Assembly: GCA_023431185.1 (NCBI GenBank) | Contig: JAEYXS010000108.1 | Location: forward strand, 1-25,912 | DNA length: 25,912 nt | Direction: 5' to 3' | From: Verrucomicrobiota bacterium | GTDB taxonomy: Bacteria > Verrucomicrobiota > Verrucomicrobiia > Limisphaerales > JAEYXS01 | Made by a program: the position numbers and the translations under genes | Shown here: positions 15,848 to 22,428 of the stretch, in pieces | Layout of the letters: every line of letters starts with the position of its first letter | How positions within the stretch are numbered: position 1 is the stretch's first letter | The notes under the pieces: generated by a model | The model's database searches: none | Told to the model about the DNA's origin: nothing | The model's input: the letters and a program-made list of their open reading frames with translations, nothing else

Positions 15848-16405
15848 TCACACCCTCAAGCACCCCCGGAATCCCCGCGCCGCGTAATACGACTGCGCCC
15901 CGTTATGCCCCACGAATACCCGGCCATACCGCCGCTCCCCATACAGCGCCCCGCCCAGCTTCTGGATCTCCGCCGGCGCCTTCACCCAGCTCGAAGTCTT
16001 CGTGTCGAAATCACCCAGCTTTTGCAGCTCCAGATACTGCTCTTCCGTCAGCAACTCGATGCCCATCTCCGCCGCCATATCCATCGCCGTCGTCTTCGGC
16101 CGATGCTCCTTCCGCGATTCCCACCCCTCCCGGTCATAACAAACACTCACCCGCCCCTTCGGCGTTTCCGCGGAACAATCCCAGAAAATGAACTCCCCCG
16201 TCTTTTTGTCGCAGCCCACCACATCCGGCTCCCCACCCGTCTTCTCCATCTCATTGAGCGACCACACCTTCTCCGGACTCGCCTCCAAGCGCGCCAGCAC
16301 CTTGGCCCAGTCCAAGCCTTTGTGCCGGATCAGATTCTTTTCAAACCGCGCTTTCAATGCTGTCAGCAACTCGTCGCGTTGTTTGGATGATAAGTCCTTT
16401 TTCAT
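15848..16405 (-). CDS. DUF4256 family protein
   Basis: 185 residues. The family signature is seen throughout: LLTALKARFEKNLIRHKGLDWAKVLARLE (opening, given here by its LKARFEKN and DWAKV cores), then SLNEMEKTGGEPDVVG, FIFWDCSAETPKGRVSVCYDREG, MAAEMGIELLTEEQYLELQKLG, and the closing GGALYGERRYGRVFVGHNGAQSYYAARGFRG. Soluble, with no signal peptide. The family is widespread in bacteria, sometimes annotated as a hypothetical protein of about 185-190 residues, so this copy is full length. No function is known and the neighbours give no hint; it stands alone between a gene-free stretch and the repeat field. Confidence 0.9.
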   Translation of the reverse strand: MKKDLSSKQRDELLTALKARFEKNLIRHKGLDWAKVLARLEASPEKVWSLNEMEKTGGEPDVVGCDKKTGEFIFWDCSAETPKGRVSVCYDREGWESRKEHRPKTTAMDMAAEMGIELLTEEQYLELQKLGDFDTKTSSWVKAPAEIQKLGGALYGERRYGRVFVGHNGAQSYYAARGFRGCLRV

Positions 16406-16513
16406 TTCAATGGCTTGTGCATGTGAGCTTAAGTGTTCATGGGAGCTTCTTCAATCCCGACGAATGAGGGAGGAAGGCCCCTGCCAGCCGCGTTACCAAG
16501 GCAGCAAAAGTTT

Positions 16514-16727
16514 GAGGAAAGCGGCAGCTTTCACCCCCAAATAATGGTAGGGCGGAGGTGCTCCTCCGCCCTGACCTTTTCACGCAATGGTTGTGAAATG
16601 ATTGACCGATTCCCGATGATTTAACACTGCCCGCGCGGAAAGAGTTTGGGCAAAGGGGCATCCCGCATGCGGGACCCTACCGGATTTAGTTTGAGCGAAG
16701 CTGCCGCTCCGCCATTGCCATTTCCCT
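16514..16727. repeat. Composite palindromic repeat, unit A, at the 3' side of the RAYT gene
   Basis: Three palindromes in order: AAAGC/GCTTT (16518-16531), GGGCGGAG/CTCCGCCC (16550-16571), then, after a conserved spacer ending GCGGAAAGAGTTTGGGCAAA, a variant third palindrome TCCCGCATGCGGGA (16661-16674) in place of the usual GGGCAAAGG hairpin. A partial copy of the GCTGCCGCTCCGCC segment runs up to the RAYT stop. The 108 bp before this unit (16406-16513) hold only the DUF4256 upstream region. Confidence 0.8.
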
Positions 16728-17198
16728 TTACCAACGAATCTCATGCACTCGCCCGAAATACGGCCACTCTTCGGGAGTTTTCACCAATCCCGCACGGACC
16801 GGATTCTGCCGGACGTATTGCCACTTCTCGCTGTAGCTTTCCCCATCGTGCAAACGATGATGAAAACCGCCGGCTTGAAAGATTCCTGTGCCTGAATGCG
16901 ATTTGGCTAACCGGTCTTTCCAAAAGCCCATCCACCGTTCGATTGTGAAATTCAAATCACGCGGAGCACAAAACAGATGAAGATGATCCGGCATCAACAG
17001 ATAATCACTCACGAGCCAGGCAGTAGCTGTGTTTTCCCAGATGCCATGCAAGGCGCGTTGCACCGCTACGTCCGCCAACCAACGCCCGCGTCCTTCCGTA
17101 CACACGGTGAGGAAAACCCAATTTGGTCCAGAGAGGGAAACATGCACACCTTTCGCAGGCGTATGACGTCCAGCTTCGCGGAAAGGTTCATCACTCAT
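16728..17198 (-). CDS. REP-associated tyrosine transposase (RAYT, IS200/IS605-like HUH)
   Basis: 156 residues from the ATG at 17198 (MSDEPFREAGRHTP). The longer frame to 17321 is translated repeat DNA and was rejected. The HUH metal motif is HLH at residues 72-74 in YLLMPDHLHLF, and the probable catalytic Tyr is Y128 in KWQYVRQNPVRAGLV, the standard RAYT ending. GFWKDRL and GGFHHRLHDGESYSEKW fit the helix carrying DNA contacts. RAYTs are single-domain relatives of IS200 transposases that cut and join short palindromic REP sequences and are kept as single copies in chromosomes. Here the gene is flanked on both sides by such palindromes, which supports the call. It seems intact. Confidence 0.88.
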   Translation of the reverse strand: MSDEPFREAGRHTPAKGVHVSLSGPNWVFLTVCTEGRGRWLADVAVQRALHGIWENTATAWLVSDYLLMPDHLHLFCAPRDLNFTIERWMGFWKDRLAKSHSGTGIFQAGGFHHRLHDGESYSEKWQYVRQNPVRAGLVKTPEEWPYFGRVHEIRW

Positions 17199-17244
17199 GG
17201 CGAGGGATTTACTAATTGAAAATGTTAGTCTGGAAAAGGTTAAA

Positions 17245-17410
17245 GCAATCGCAAAGCGGCAGCTTTGCCCCCCAATTACGGTAGGGCGGAGGTGCCCCTC
17301 CGCCCTGACCTTTTCACGCAAGGGTCGTGAAATGATTGAGTGATTTTGAAAAACTTAACACTGCCCGCGTGGAAAGAGTTTGGGCAAAGGGGCACCTTTG
17401 CCCTACCAGA
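17245..17410. repeat. Composite palindromic repeat, unit B, at the 5' side of the RAYT gene
   Basis: Palindromes GCAAAGC/GCTTTGC (17251-17268), GGGCGGAG/CTCCGCCC (17284-17305) and GGGCAAAGG/CCTTTGCCC (17382-17403), with conserved spacer segments (CTGACCTTTTCACGC; GTGAAATGATTGA; GGAAAGAGTTTGGGC). The RAYT reading frame would extend into it, which explains the spurious N-terminal extension. Confidence 0.85.
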
Positions 17411-17500
17411 ATCACGGTAGGGCGGAGCTGCCGCTCCGCCGTGACCCTTTCGCGCGATGATCGTAAAATGATTAGGCTATCCCCAAGAAATTAACGTGGC
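17411..17500. repeat. Short composite repeat, unit C (central palindrome only)
   Basis: Contains GGCGGAGC/GCTCCGCC (17421-17440) with the following TGACCCTTTCGCGCGATGAT spacer, but neither outer palindrome. It abuts unit B directly. Confidence 0.75.
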
Positions 17501-17510
17501 TCACGAACCT

Positions 17511-17672
17511 CAAGCAAAGCGATAGCTTTGCCCCCAATCACGGTAGGGCGGAGGTGCTCCTCCGCCCTGACCTTTTCACGCGACGGCCGTGAAATGTTTA
17601 AGCAACTCTGAAAAATCTCACACTACCCGCGCGGAAAGAGTTTGGGCAAAGGGGCACCTTTGCCCTACCAGC
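17511..17672. repeat. Composite palindromic repeat, unit D
   Basis: All three palindromes: GCAAAGC/GCTTTGC (17514-17531), GGGCGGAG/CTCCGCCC (17546-17567) and GGGCAAAGG/CCTTTGCCC (17644-17665). The spacer between the second and third can be read in frame as MKCLSNSEKSHTTRAERVWA; the same reading occurs in unit E, but this is a by-product of the repeat. It ends where the esterase-like fragment begins. Confidence 0.85.
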
Positions 17673-17891
17673 CTCGAAGCCGTCCGCGCCTGGCGCGAAA
17701 CCGGCACCGCCCCCACCGCGTTAACCGGAAAACACGTCGAGAACGGCAAGCCAACGTGGGAAATGCCCACCTACCCCTACCCCACCCAAACCGGCTGGAA
17801 TGCCACTAGCTCCACCTTCCAACCCATCGAAGGCAAACGCGGCGGTGTGGATAAAATTGCCGAACGTTTCCGCCCAGCAGCGGCGGAATAA
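17673..17891 (+). pseudogene. C-terminal fragment of a tannase/feruloyl-esterase-like gene
   Basis: 72 codons and a stop, with normal protein-like composition unlike the repeats on both sides: LEAVRAWRETGTAPTALTGK, a PTWEMPTYPYPTQTGWN segment, then GKRGGVDKIAERFRPAAAE and TAA. The VRAW.ETG.AP pattern followed by a PYP motif is what I expect near the C-terminus of tannase/feruloyl esterases, where the sequence is usually W.E.G.AP...(R)PYP. No signal peptide, catalytic Ser or other part of the gene is present, so it is a remnant, cut off on its 5' side exactly at the end of repeat unit D and followed at once by unit E. The family call is moderate; the fragment status is secure. Confidence 0.55.
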
Positions 17892-17893
17892 AT

Positions 17894-18056
17894 TCTAAGC
17901 AAAGCGACAGCTTTGCCCCCAATCCCGGTAGGGCGGAGGTGCTCCTCCGCCCTGACCTTTTCGCGCGAAGGTCATGAAATGTTTAAGTAACTCTGAAAAA
18001 TCTCACGCTGCTCGCGCAGAAAGAGTTTGGGCAAAGGAGCACCTTTGCCCTACCAG
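17894..18056. repeat. Composite palindromic repeat, unit E
   Basis: All three palindromes: GCAAAGC/GCTTTGC (17899-17916), GGGCGGAG/CTCCGCCC (17931-17952) and GGGCAAAGG/CCTTTGCCC (18029-18050). Very close to unit D over its whole length, including the AACTCTGAAAAATCTCAC spacer. The thiC terminator palindrome follows within ten bases. Confidence 0.85.
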
Positions 18057-18057
18057 C

Positions 18058-18088
18058 AAAAGAAAAGGGCGGAGCTATTGCTCCGCCC
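18058..18088 (-). terminator. Rho-independent terminator of thiC, made from a repeat palindrome
   Basis: On the minus strand GGGCGGAG (18088-18081) pairs with CTCCGCCC (18074-18067), leaving a short AT-containing loop, and is followed by TTTTCTTTT. It lies 20 bp past the thiC stop. The stem is the same 8-bp arm as the central palindrome of units A, B, D and E. Confidence 0.85.
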
Positions 18089-18108
18089 TGACAAGTCATG
18101 ACGCGCGT

Positions 18109-20073
18109 TTACGCCTTCGAATAAACCTCCGCGCCCTTCTCCACAAATTCCTTCGACTTCTCCTCCATCCCCTTCTTCAGCGCCTCTTCCTCGGCGATGC
18201 CCTGCTCTGCCGCGTATTTCCGCACGTCTTCGGTGATCTTCATGGAGCAGAAATGCGGGCCGCACATGGAGCAGAAGTGGGCGGTTTTGGCGCCTTCTTG
18301 CGGGAGGGTTTCGTCGTGGAATTCGCGGGCGGTGATGGGGTCCAGGCCGAGGTTGAACTGGTCTTCCCAGCGGAATTCGAAGCGGGCCTTGCTCAGCGCG
18401 TTGTCGCGGTATTGCGCGCCCGGATGCCCCTTGGCGATGTCCGCTGCGTGGGCCGCGATCTTGTAGGCGATCACGCCGTCTTTCACGTCCTTCTTGTTCG
18501 GCAGGCCGAGGTGTTCCTTCGGCGTGACGTAGCAGAGCATGGCGCAGCCGTACCAGCCGATCATGGCGGCACCGATGCCGCTGGTGATGTGGTCGTAACC
18601 GGGCGCGATATCCGTGGTAAGCGGTCCAAGCGTGTAGAACGGCGCCTCGTGGCACCACTCGAGCTGCTTGGCCATGTTTTCCTCGATCATGTGCATGGGC
18701 ACGTGGCCGGGGCCTTCATTCATCACTTGCACGCCCTTTGCCCAGGCGCGCTTGGTGAGTTCACCCTGCACCTGGAGTTCGCCGAACTGCGCCTCGTCGT
18801 TCGCGTCCGCGATGGAGCCGGGGCGCAAGCCGTCGCCGATGCTGAAGCTGACGTCATACGCGGCCATGATGTCGCAGATCTCGTCCCAATGCGTGTAGAG
18901 GAAGCTTTCCTTGTGATGCGCGAGGCACCACTTGGCCATGATGCTGCCACCGCGGCTGACGATACCCGTCATGCGGTTCGCCGTGAGCGGGATGAAGCGC
19001 AGGAGCACACCGGCGTGCACGGTGAAGTAATCCACGCCCTGCTCCGCTTGCTCGATGAGCGTATCGCGATAAATCTCCCACGTGAGATCCTCGGCCTTGC
19101 CACCGACTTTTTCGAGCGCCTGATAGATCGGCACGGTGCCGATGGGCACAGGTGAATTGCGCAGGATCCATTCGCGCGTGGCGTGAATATTCTTGCCGGT
19201 GGAGAGATCCATCACGGTGTCTGCGCCCCACTTGGTGGCCCAGCGCATCTTCTCGACTTCTTCCTCGATGCTCGAGGCGACGGCGCTGTTGCCGATGTTC
19301 GCATTGATCTTCACCAGGAAGTTGCGCCCGATGATCATGGGCTCCAGCTCCGGGTGATTCACGTTCGCGGGAATGATGGCGCGACCGGCGGCGACTTCGC
19401 TGCGGACGAATTCAGCGGTGATCTCCTTCGGGATGCGTTGCGGGAAACGGCGGAAAACGCTGGGTGAATACTGGCTGTCCTGCAACTGGCTGGAACCGGC
19501 GTGCTGTTTGTTCAGGTCGTTGCGAATGTTGTCCTTCGCCAAATCGGCCATCTTCGCCCGCCCCATGTTCTCGCGGATGGCGATGTATTCCATCTCGGGC
19601 GTGATGATGCCTTGCTTCGCATACCAGAGCTGCGTGACGGGATGGCTCTTGGCCTTCAAGGGCTGGCGGCGATGGCCGAGCAGTCCGGGAAATTCCACGA
19701 GGCGATTGCGTTCCGCCTTGCTGGCGAATTCCGCGTGCTTGCCGGAGAGGTAGCCGTTATCCATCGGCTTCACCTCGCGGCCTTCGTATTCGGCCACGTC
19801 ACCGCGCTTCAAGATCCAGTCGCGGCGCAAGGCGGGCAGACCCTCATCCGAGCGGCCGGTGAAGGCGGGATCGCCCCACGGACCGGAGCAATCATAGACG
19901 CGCACGGGGGCATTCTTCGTGACGGCGCCGGTGTAGGACTTCGTATCGCCGACCTCGATCTCGCGCATGGGCACGCGGATATCCGCATGGAGCTGGCCCG
20001 CCACATAGACGCGCTTGGACTTGGGCAATTGCTCGCTGCTGTGCGGTTCGAGGGAGTCTTTCGGTGCGATCAT
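18109..20073 (-). CDS. thiC: Phosphomethylpyrimidine synthase ThiC
   Basis: 654 residues, typical of the long bacterial form with its N-terminal extension. ThiC is a radical-SAM enzyme that rearranges 5-aminoimidazole ribotide into HMP-phosphate, the pyrimidine half of thiamine. The C-terminal [4Fe-4S] site is CSMCGPHFC, with Cys at 601, 604 and 609. Other conserved stretches are VYDCSGPWGDP, PVTQLWYAKQGIITPEMEYIAIREN (cut to its core here), GADTVMDLSTGKNI, MSRGGS-type ...VSRGGSIMAKWC, and the GPGHVPMHMIEENM run. A TPP riboswitch and its likely own promoter lie upstream, and a terminator lies 20 bp after the stop, so thiC is probably monocistronic. No Shine-Dalgarno is evident; the leader just before the ATG is an AT-rich direct repeat. 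Confidence 0.97.
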   Translation of the reverse strand: MIAPKDSLEPHSSEQLPKSKRVYVAGQLHADIRVPMREIEVGDTKSYTGAVTKNAPVRVYDCSGPWGDPAFTGRSDEGLPALRRDWILKRGDVAEYEGREVKPMDNGYLSGKHAEFASKAERNRLVEFPGLLGHRRQPLKAKSHPVTQLWYAKQGIITPEMEYIAIRENMGRAKMADLAKDNIRNDLNKQHAGSSQLQDSQYSPSVFRRFPQRIPKEITAEFVRSEVAAGRAIIPANVNHPELEPMIIGRNFLVKINANIGNSAVASSIEEEVEKMRWATKWGADTVMDLSTGKNIHATREWILRNSPVPIGTVPIYQALEKVGGKAEDLTWEIYRDTLIEQAEQGVDYFTVHAGVLLRFIPLTANRMTGIVSRGGSIMAKWCLAHHKESFLYTHWDEICDIMAAYDVSFSIGDGLRPGSIADANDEAQFGELQVQGELTKRAWAKGVQVMNEGPGHVPMHMIEENMAKQLEWCHEAPFYTLGPLTTDIAPGYDHITSGIGAAMIGWYGCAMLCYVTPKEHLGLPNKKDVKDGVIAYKIAAHAADIAKGHPGAQYRDNALSKARFEFRWEDQFNLGLDPITAREFHDETLPQEGAKTAHFCSMCGPHFCSMKITEDVRKYAAEQGIAEEEALKKGMEEKSKEFVEKGAEVYSKA

Positions 20074-20086
20074 AAATGAAAGTTCA

Positions 20087-20111
20087 AAGTTTTCAGTTTC
20101 AAGTTTTCAGT
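20087..20111. repeat. 11-bp direct repeat in the thiC leader
   Basis: AAGTTTTCAGT occurs at 20087-20097 and again at 20101-20111, part of a longer GAAAACTTGAAACTGAAAAC-like stretch on the transcribed strand, directly before the thiC start and where a ribosome site would be expected. Confidence 0.6.
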
Positions 20112-20194
20112 CAGCCAGCCACTAAGCACATATAAACATGCAGACTGACTTGGACCGGGATGGAGTGAAGGTGGGAAGTCGCACTGCGACCGCC

Positions 20195-20316
20195 ATCCCT
20201 TCGCCGGCATTACCCGGATCAGGTTCAAAGGGTCTTCAATGCACCCGCACTGAACTCTCAGCCTTAAGTCATCCGTCCTGCGCAAACAGGACCGGGACTG
20301 GTTGGCTCCCCGGAAC
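20195..20316 (-). ncRNA. TPP riboswitch (THI element) upstream of thiC
   Basis: On the minus strand the conserved thi-box parts appear in order: TTCCGGGGAGCC at the 5' end, an optional extra hairpin with TCCTG..GCGCAGGA arms, GGCTGAGAG, then ACCCTTTGAACCTGATC, CGGGTAATGCCGGCGAAGGGA. The pyrimidine-sensing CTGAGA and the pyrophosphate-side GCGAAGGGA elements are intact, and the outer TTCC/GGGA arms can form P1. Just downstream a GTCGC/GCGAC hairpin (20178-20190) without a U-tract may be part of the expression platform. Thiamine pyrophosphate should shut off thiC. Confidence 0.95.
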
Positions 20317-20351
20317 ATCCCGAAACTAGGCCCTCCCCGCCGGAACGTCAA
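20316..20351 (-). promoter_or_regulatory. Candidate thiC promoter overlapping the mqnC stop codon
   Basis: TTGACG (20351-20346), a 17-bp spacer and TAGTTT (20328-20323) form a sigma-70-like pair; the -35 is 5/6 to consensus, the -10 only 3/6. The TAG of the -10 box is itself the mqnC stop codon. A start about seven bases downstream would be near 20316, exactly where the riboswitch P1 arm begins. The geometry supports the call; the weak -10 leaves doubt. Confidence 0.55.
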
Positions 20352-21543
20352 GCGAAGCAACCGGCTGCTCTTTGACCAGCCGATACCAGTTATCCCGTTG
20401 CCTCGGCTCATATCCGAGGTCCTTGATCAACCGCTGCATATCCGCCACGCCCATGCGGAAGGTCGTCCCCGCCGCGCTCACCACATTCTCCTCGATCATG
20501 ATGCTGCCCAAGTCATTCGCGCCATACTTCAGCGCGATCTGCCCGATCTCCTGCCCCTGCGTGACCCATGAACTCTGGATGCTCGGAATATTATCCAAGT
20601 AGATACGTGCCAAAGCCTGCATCCGCAGATACTCATGCGAACCGACCGTCGGTGCTTTCAAGACCGCGTTCTCCGGCTGGAACGTCCAGCAGATGAAAGC
20701 CGTGAACGCCCCACCGTTCAGCTTTCCCTGCTCCACTTGATCCGCGAACCACACGGCCTGCTCGATCGGCGTGCCACGTGCGCCCAAACGCACCAGCGAC
20801 ATCTCCTGCTGGCTGCGCACCACTTCGAGATGTTCGATCCGCTCATCCACCGTCTCCACATGCCCGAACATCATCGTGACCGATGTCGCGAGGCCCAGCG
20901 CGTGCGCCTTATCCATCACACCCATCCACTCGCTGGTATTTGCTTTCAGCGGTGCGATGCGATTCCGCACCCGATCCACGAGGATTTCACCACCGCCACC
21001 CGGCAAACTGCCGAGACCCGCCGCCGTGAAATCCTTCAGCAACTGCTCCACCGGTTCATTGAAAAACTCCTGGAACGCGATGAACTCGCTCGGGCTGAAT
21101 CCATGCACGTTGAAGCCCGGATACTTCGCGCGGATGTGCGAGAGCAGATCGAGATACCATTGCTTCGTGAGCTTCGGATGATGCCCGCCCTGCATGAGTA
21201 TCTGCGTGCCGCCGAGCGCGATAGTCTCCTCGATCTTGCGACCCATCTCGTCCAGCGTGATGACGTAGGAATCCGCATCCTTCTCCGACCGCCAGAACGC
21301 GCAGAACTTGCAATACACATTGCACACGTTCGTGTAGTTCACGTTGCGATCCACGATGTAGGTCACGATCTCGTTGCCACGACCACCATGCGCCTTCGCG
21401 CGCAAGAGCTGCTTGCGCCGATCCGCCAGCGCACCGAGTTCCTCCAGCGGCAACGCATACAGACGGCGGGCCTCGGCGGCATCGATGCGCCCGCCATCCC
21501 ATACCTTCTGCAACAACTCGTCCAATGTCGCGTCGTAGATCAT
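20326..21543 (-). CDS. mqnC: Cyclic dehypoxanthinyl futalosine synthase MqnC
   Basis: 405 residues. A radical-SAM enzyme of the futalosine menaquinone route that cyclises dehypoxanthine futalosine. The cluster ligands are C74, C78 and C81 in NVCNVYCKFCAFWR. Following motifs are typical of MqnC rather than MqnE: GGTQILMQGGHHPKL, HGFSPSEF, GLGSLPGGGGEIL, SVTMMFGHVET, and AFICWTFQPENAVL (the WTFQP motif). IMIEENVVSAAGT closes the barrel. It starts 3 bp after the mqnA stop, so the two are translated from one mRNA, and it is the last gene of the cluster before thiC. Its TAG stop overlaps a candidate thiC promoter. Confidence 0.95.
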   Translation of the reverse strand: MIYDATLDELLQKVWDGGRIDAAEARRLYALPLEELGALADRRKQLLRAKAHGGRGNEIVTYIVDRNVNYTNVCNVYCKFCAFWRSEKDADSYVITLDEMGRKIEETIALGGTQILMQGGHHPKLTKQWYLDLLSHIRAKYPGFNVHGFSPSEFIAFQEFFNEPVEQLLKDFTAAGLGSLPGGGGEILVDRVRNRIAPLKANTSEWMGVMDKAHALGLATSVTMMFGHVETVDERIEHLEVVRSQQEMSLVRLGARGTPIEQAVWFADQVEQGKLNGGAFTAFICWTFQPENAVLKAPTVGSHEYLRMQALARIYLDNIPSIQSSWVTQGQEIGQIALKYGANDLGSIMIEENVVSAAGTTFRMGVADMQRLIKDLGYEPRQRDNWYRLVKEQPVASLDVPAGRA

Positions 21544-21546
21544 GAC

Positions 21547-22428
21547 TTAGAAAACATACTTCGGCGGATACGTCGGCCCCAGCCCGTGCTTGTTCAGCAA
21601 CTCGATGAACTTCGCGATGCCGCGCTTCTCATCGCTGCCCATGTGATAATGGATGTGCCAGCCCAGATAATCCTTCCGGAAATCCAGGTCATACAGCGTG
21701 TTACTGCTGATGATATGATCCAACGTATCCAGCCCGAAATCACGCGCCTCCCGCAGCAAACGCCGCAGCTTGCGATTCTCCTGCCCGCGTTGCAGCACCC
21801 AGACCGCATAGACGAACGGCAAGTTCGTCAGCTCCATCCACGCCGTGCCGAGATCCCACACCTGCGCCTCGGGATTCGCGCGACGAAACTCGATCGCCGC
21901 ATTGCCGATGAGCAACACTGCATCGTGATTCTTCGCCGCATCGTAGCCTTCGAGCGGCTTCAACTCTGGCTTCAACCCCTTCTCTGCGAGCAACACCTTC
22001 AGCAGATTCACGCTCGTGCAAGAAGCGGTGTCCAAATAGATCTCCTTCACCTGCTCCAGCGGCACCTTGTGCGCTACCACCACGCTATAAACCTCGCCCA
22101 GCGACGCGATCCCCATGCCATCGAGGATGTCATAACCATCATTCAGCAATGCTTCCGTGATGCTGAGCAACGCCGCATCCAGTTCGCCAGACTTGAGCAT
22201 CTTCGCCAGCTTCGAAGGCGGCTCGAATACGATCTGCTCTTCCAACCCACGCGTGAGCGGCACGGCATTCAGATACGGTACCGAGCCGACTCGAAATGGC
22301 GCGAGCGAATCTTCCAGCTCCGACTCGCGTTGCAGATGCGACGCGCGCTGTTCGCGCTGAATATTATGCGCCAGCTCCTCCGCCTCACTCATCGCGGCCA
22401 TGCGCAGTTTTGGAATTTCGTCACTCAT
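21547..22428 (-). CDS. mqnA: Chorismate dehydratase MqnA, with N-terminal extension
   Basis: 293 residues. MqnA removes water from chorismate to give 3-enolpyruvylbenzoate, the first committed step of the futalosine pathway. The conserved core starts at about residue 45 with RVGSVPYLNAVPL and continues with PPSKLAKML, GELDAALLSI, LDTASCTSVNLLKVLL, AVLLIGNAAIEF, WDLGTAWMELTNLPFVYAVW, and a C-terminal helix that ends in GLGPTYPP. About 45 extra charged residues precede the core (MSDEIPKLRMAAMSEAEELA and on), more than most members have; a start at the second Met (residue 13) is possible. The ATG overlaps the mqnE TGA by 4 bp (TCAT at 22425-22428), which fixes the upstream start and implies coupling. 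Confidence 0.93.
   Translation of the reverse strand: MSDEIPKLRMAAMSEAEELAHNIQREQRASHLQRESELEDSLAPFRVGSVPYLNAVPLTRGLEEQIVFEPPSKLAKMLKSGELDAALLSITEALLNDGYDILDGMGIASLGEVYSVVVAHKVPLEQVKEIYLDTASCTSVNLLKVLLAEKGLKPELKPLEGYDAAKNHDAVLLIGNAAIEFRRANPEAQVWDLGTAWMELTNLPFVYAVWVLQRGQENRKLRRLLREARDFGLDTLDHIISSNTLYDLDFRKDYLGWHIHYHMGSDEKRGIAKFIELLNKHGLGPTYPPKYVF

Noticed and set aside
16728..17321. Longer RAYT start at 17321
   Set aside because: The extra 41 codons are repeat unit B; similarity to RAYT proteins begins after the ATG at 17198.
17974..19155. 393-codon plus-strand frame starting in repeat unit E and running antisense to thiC
   Set aside because: Begins in a repeat and crosses a terminator; thiC is certain on the other strand.
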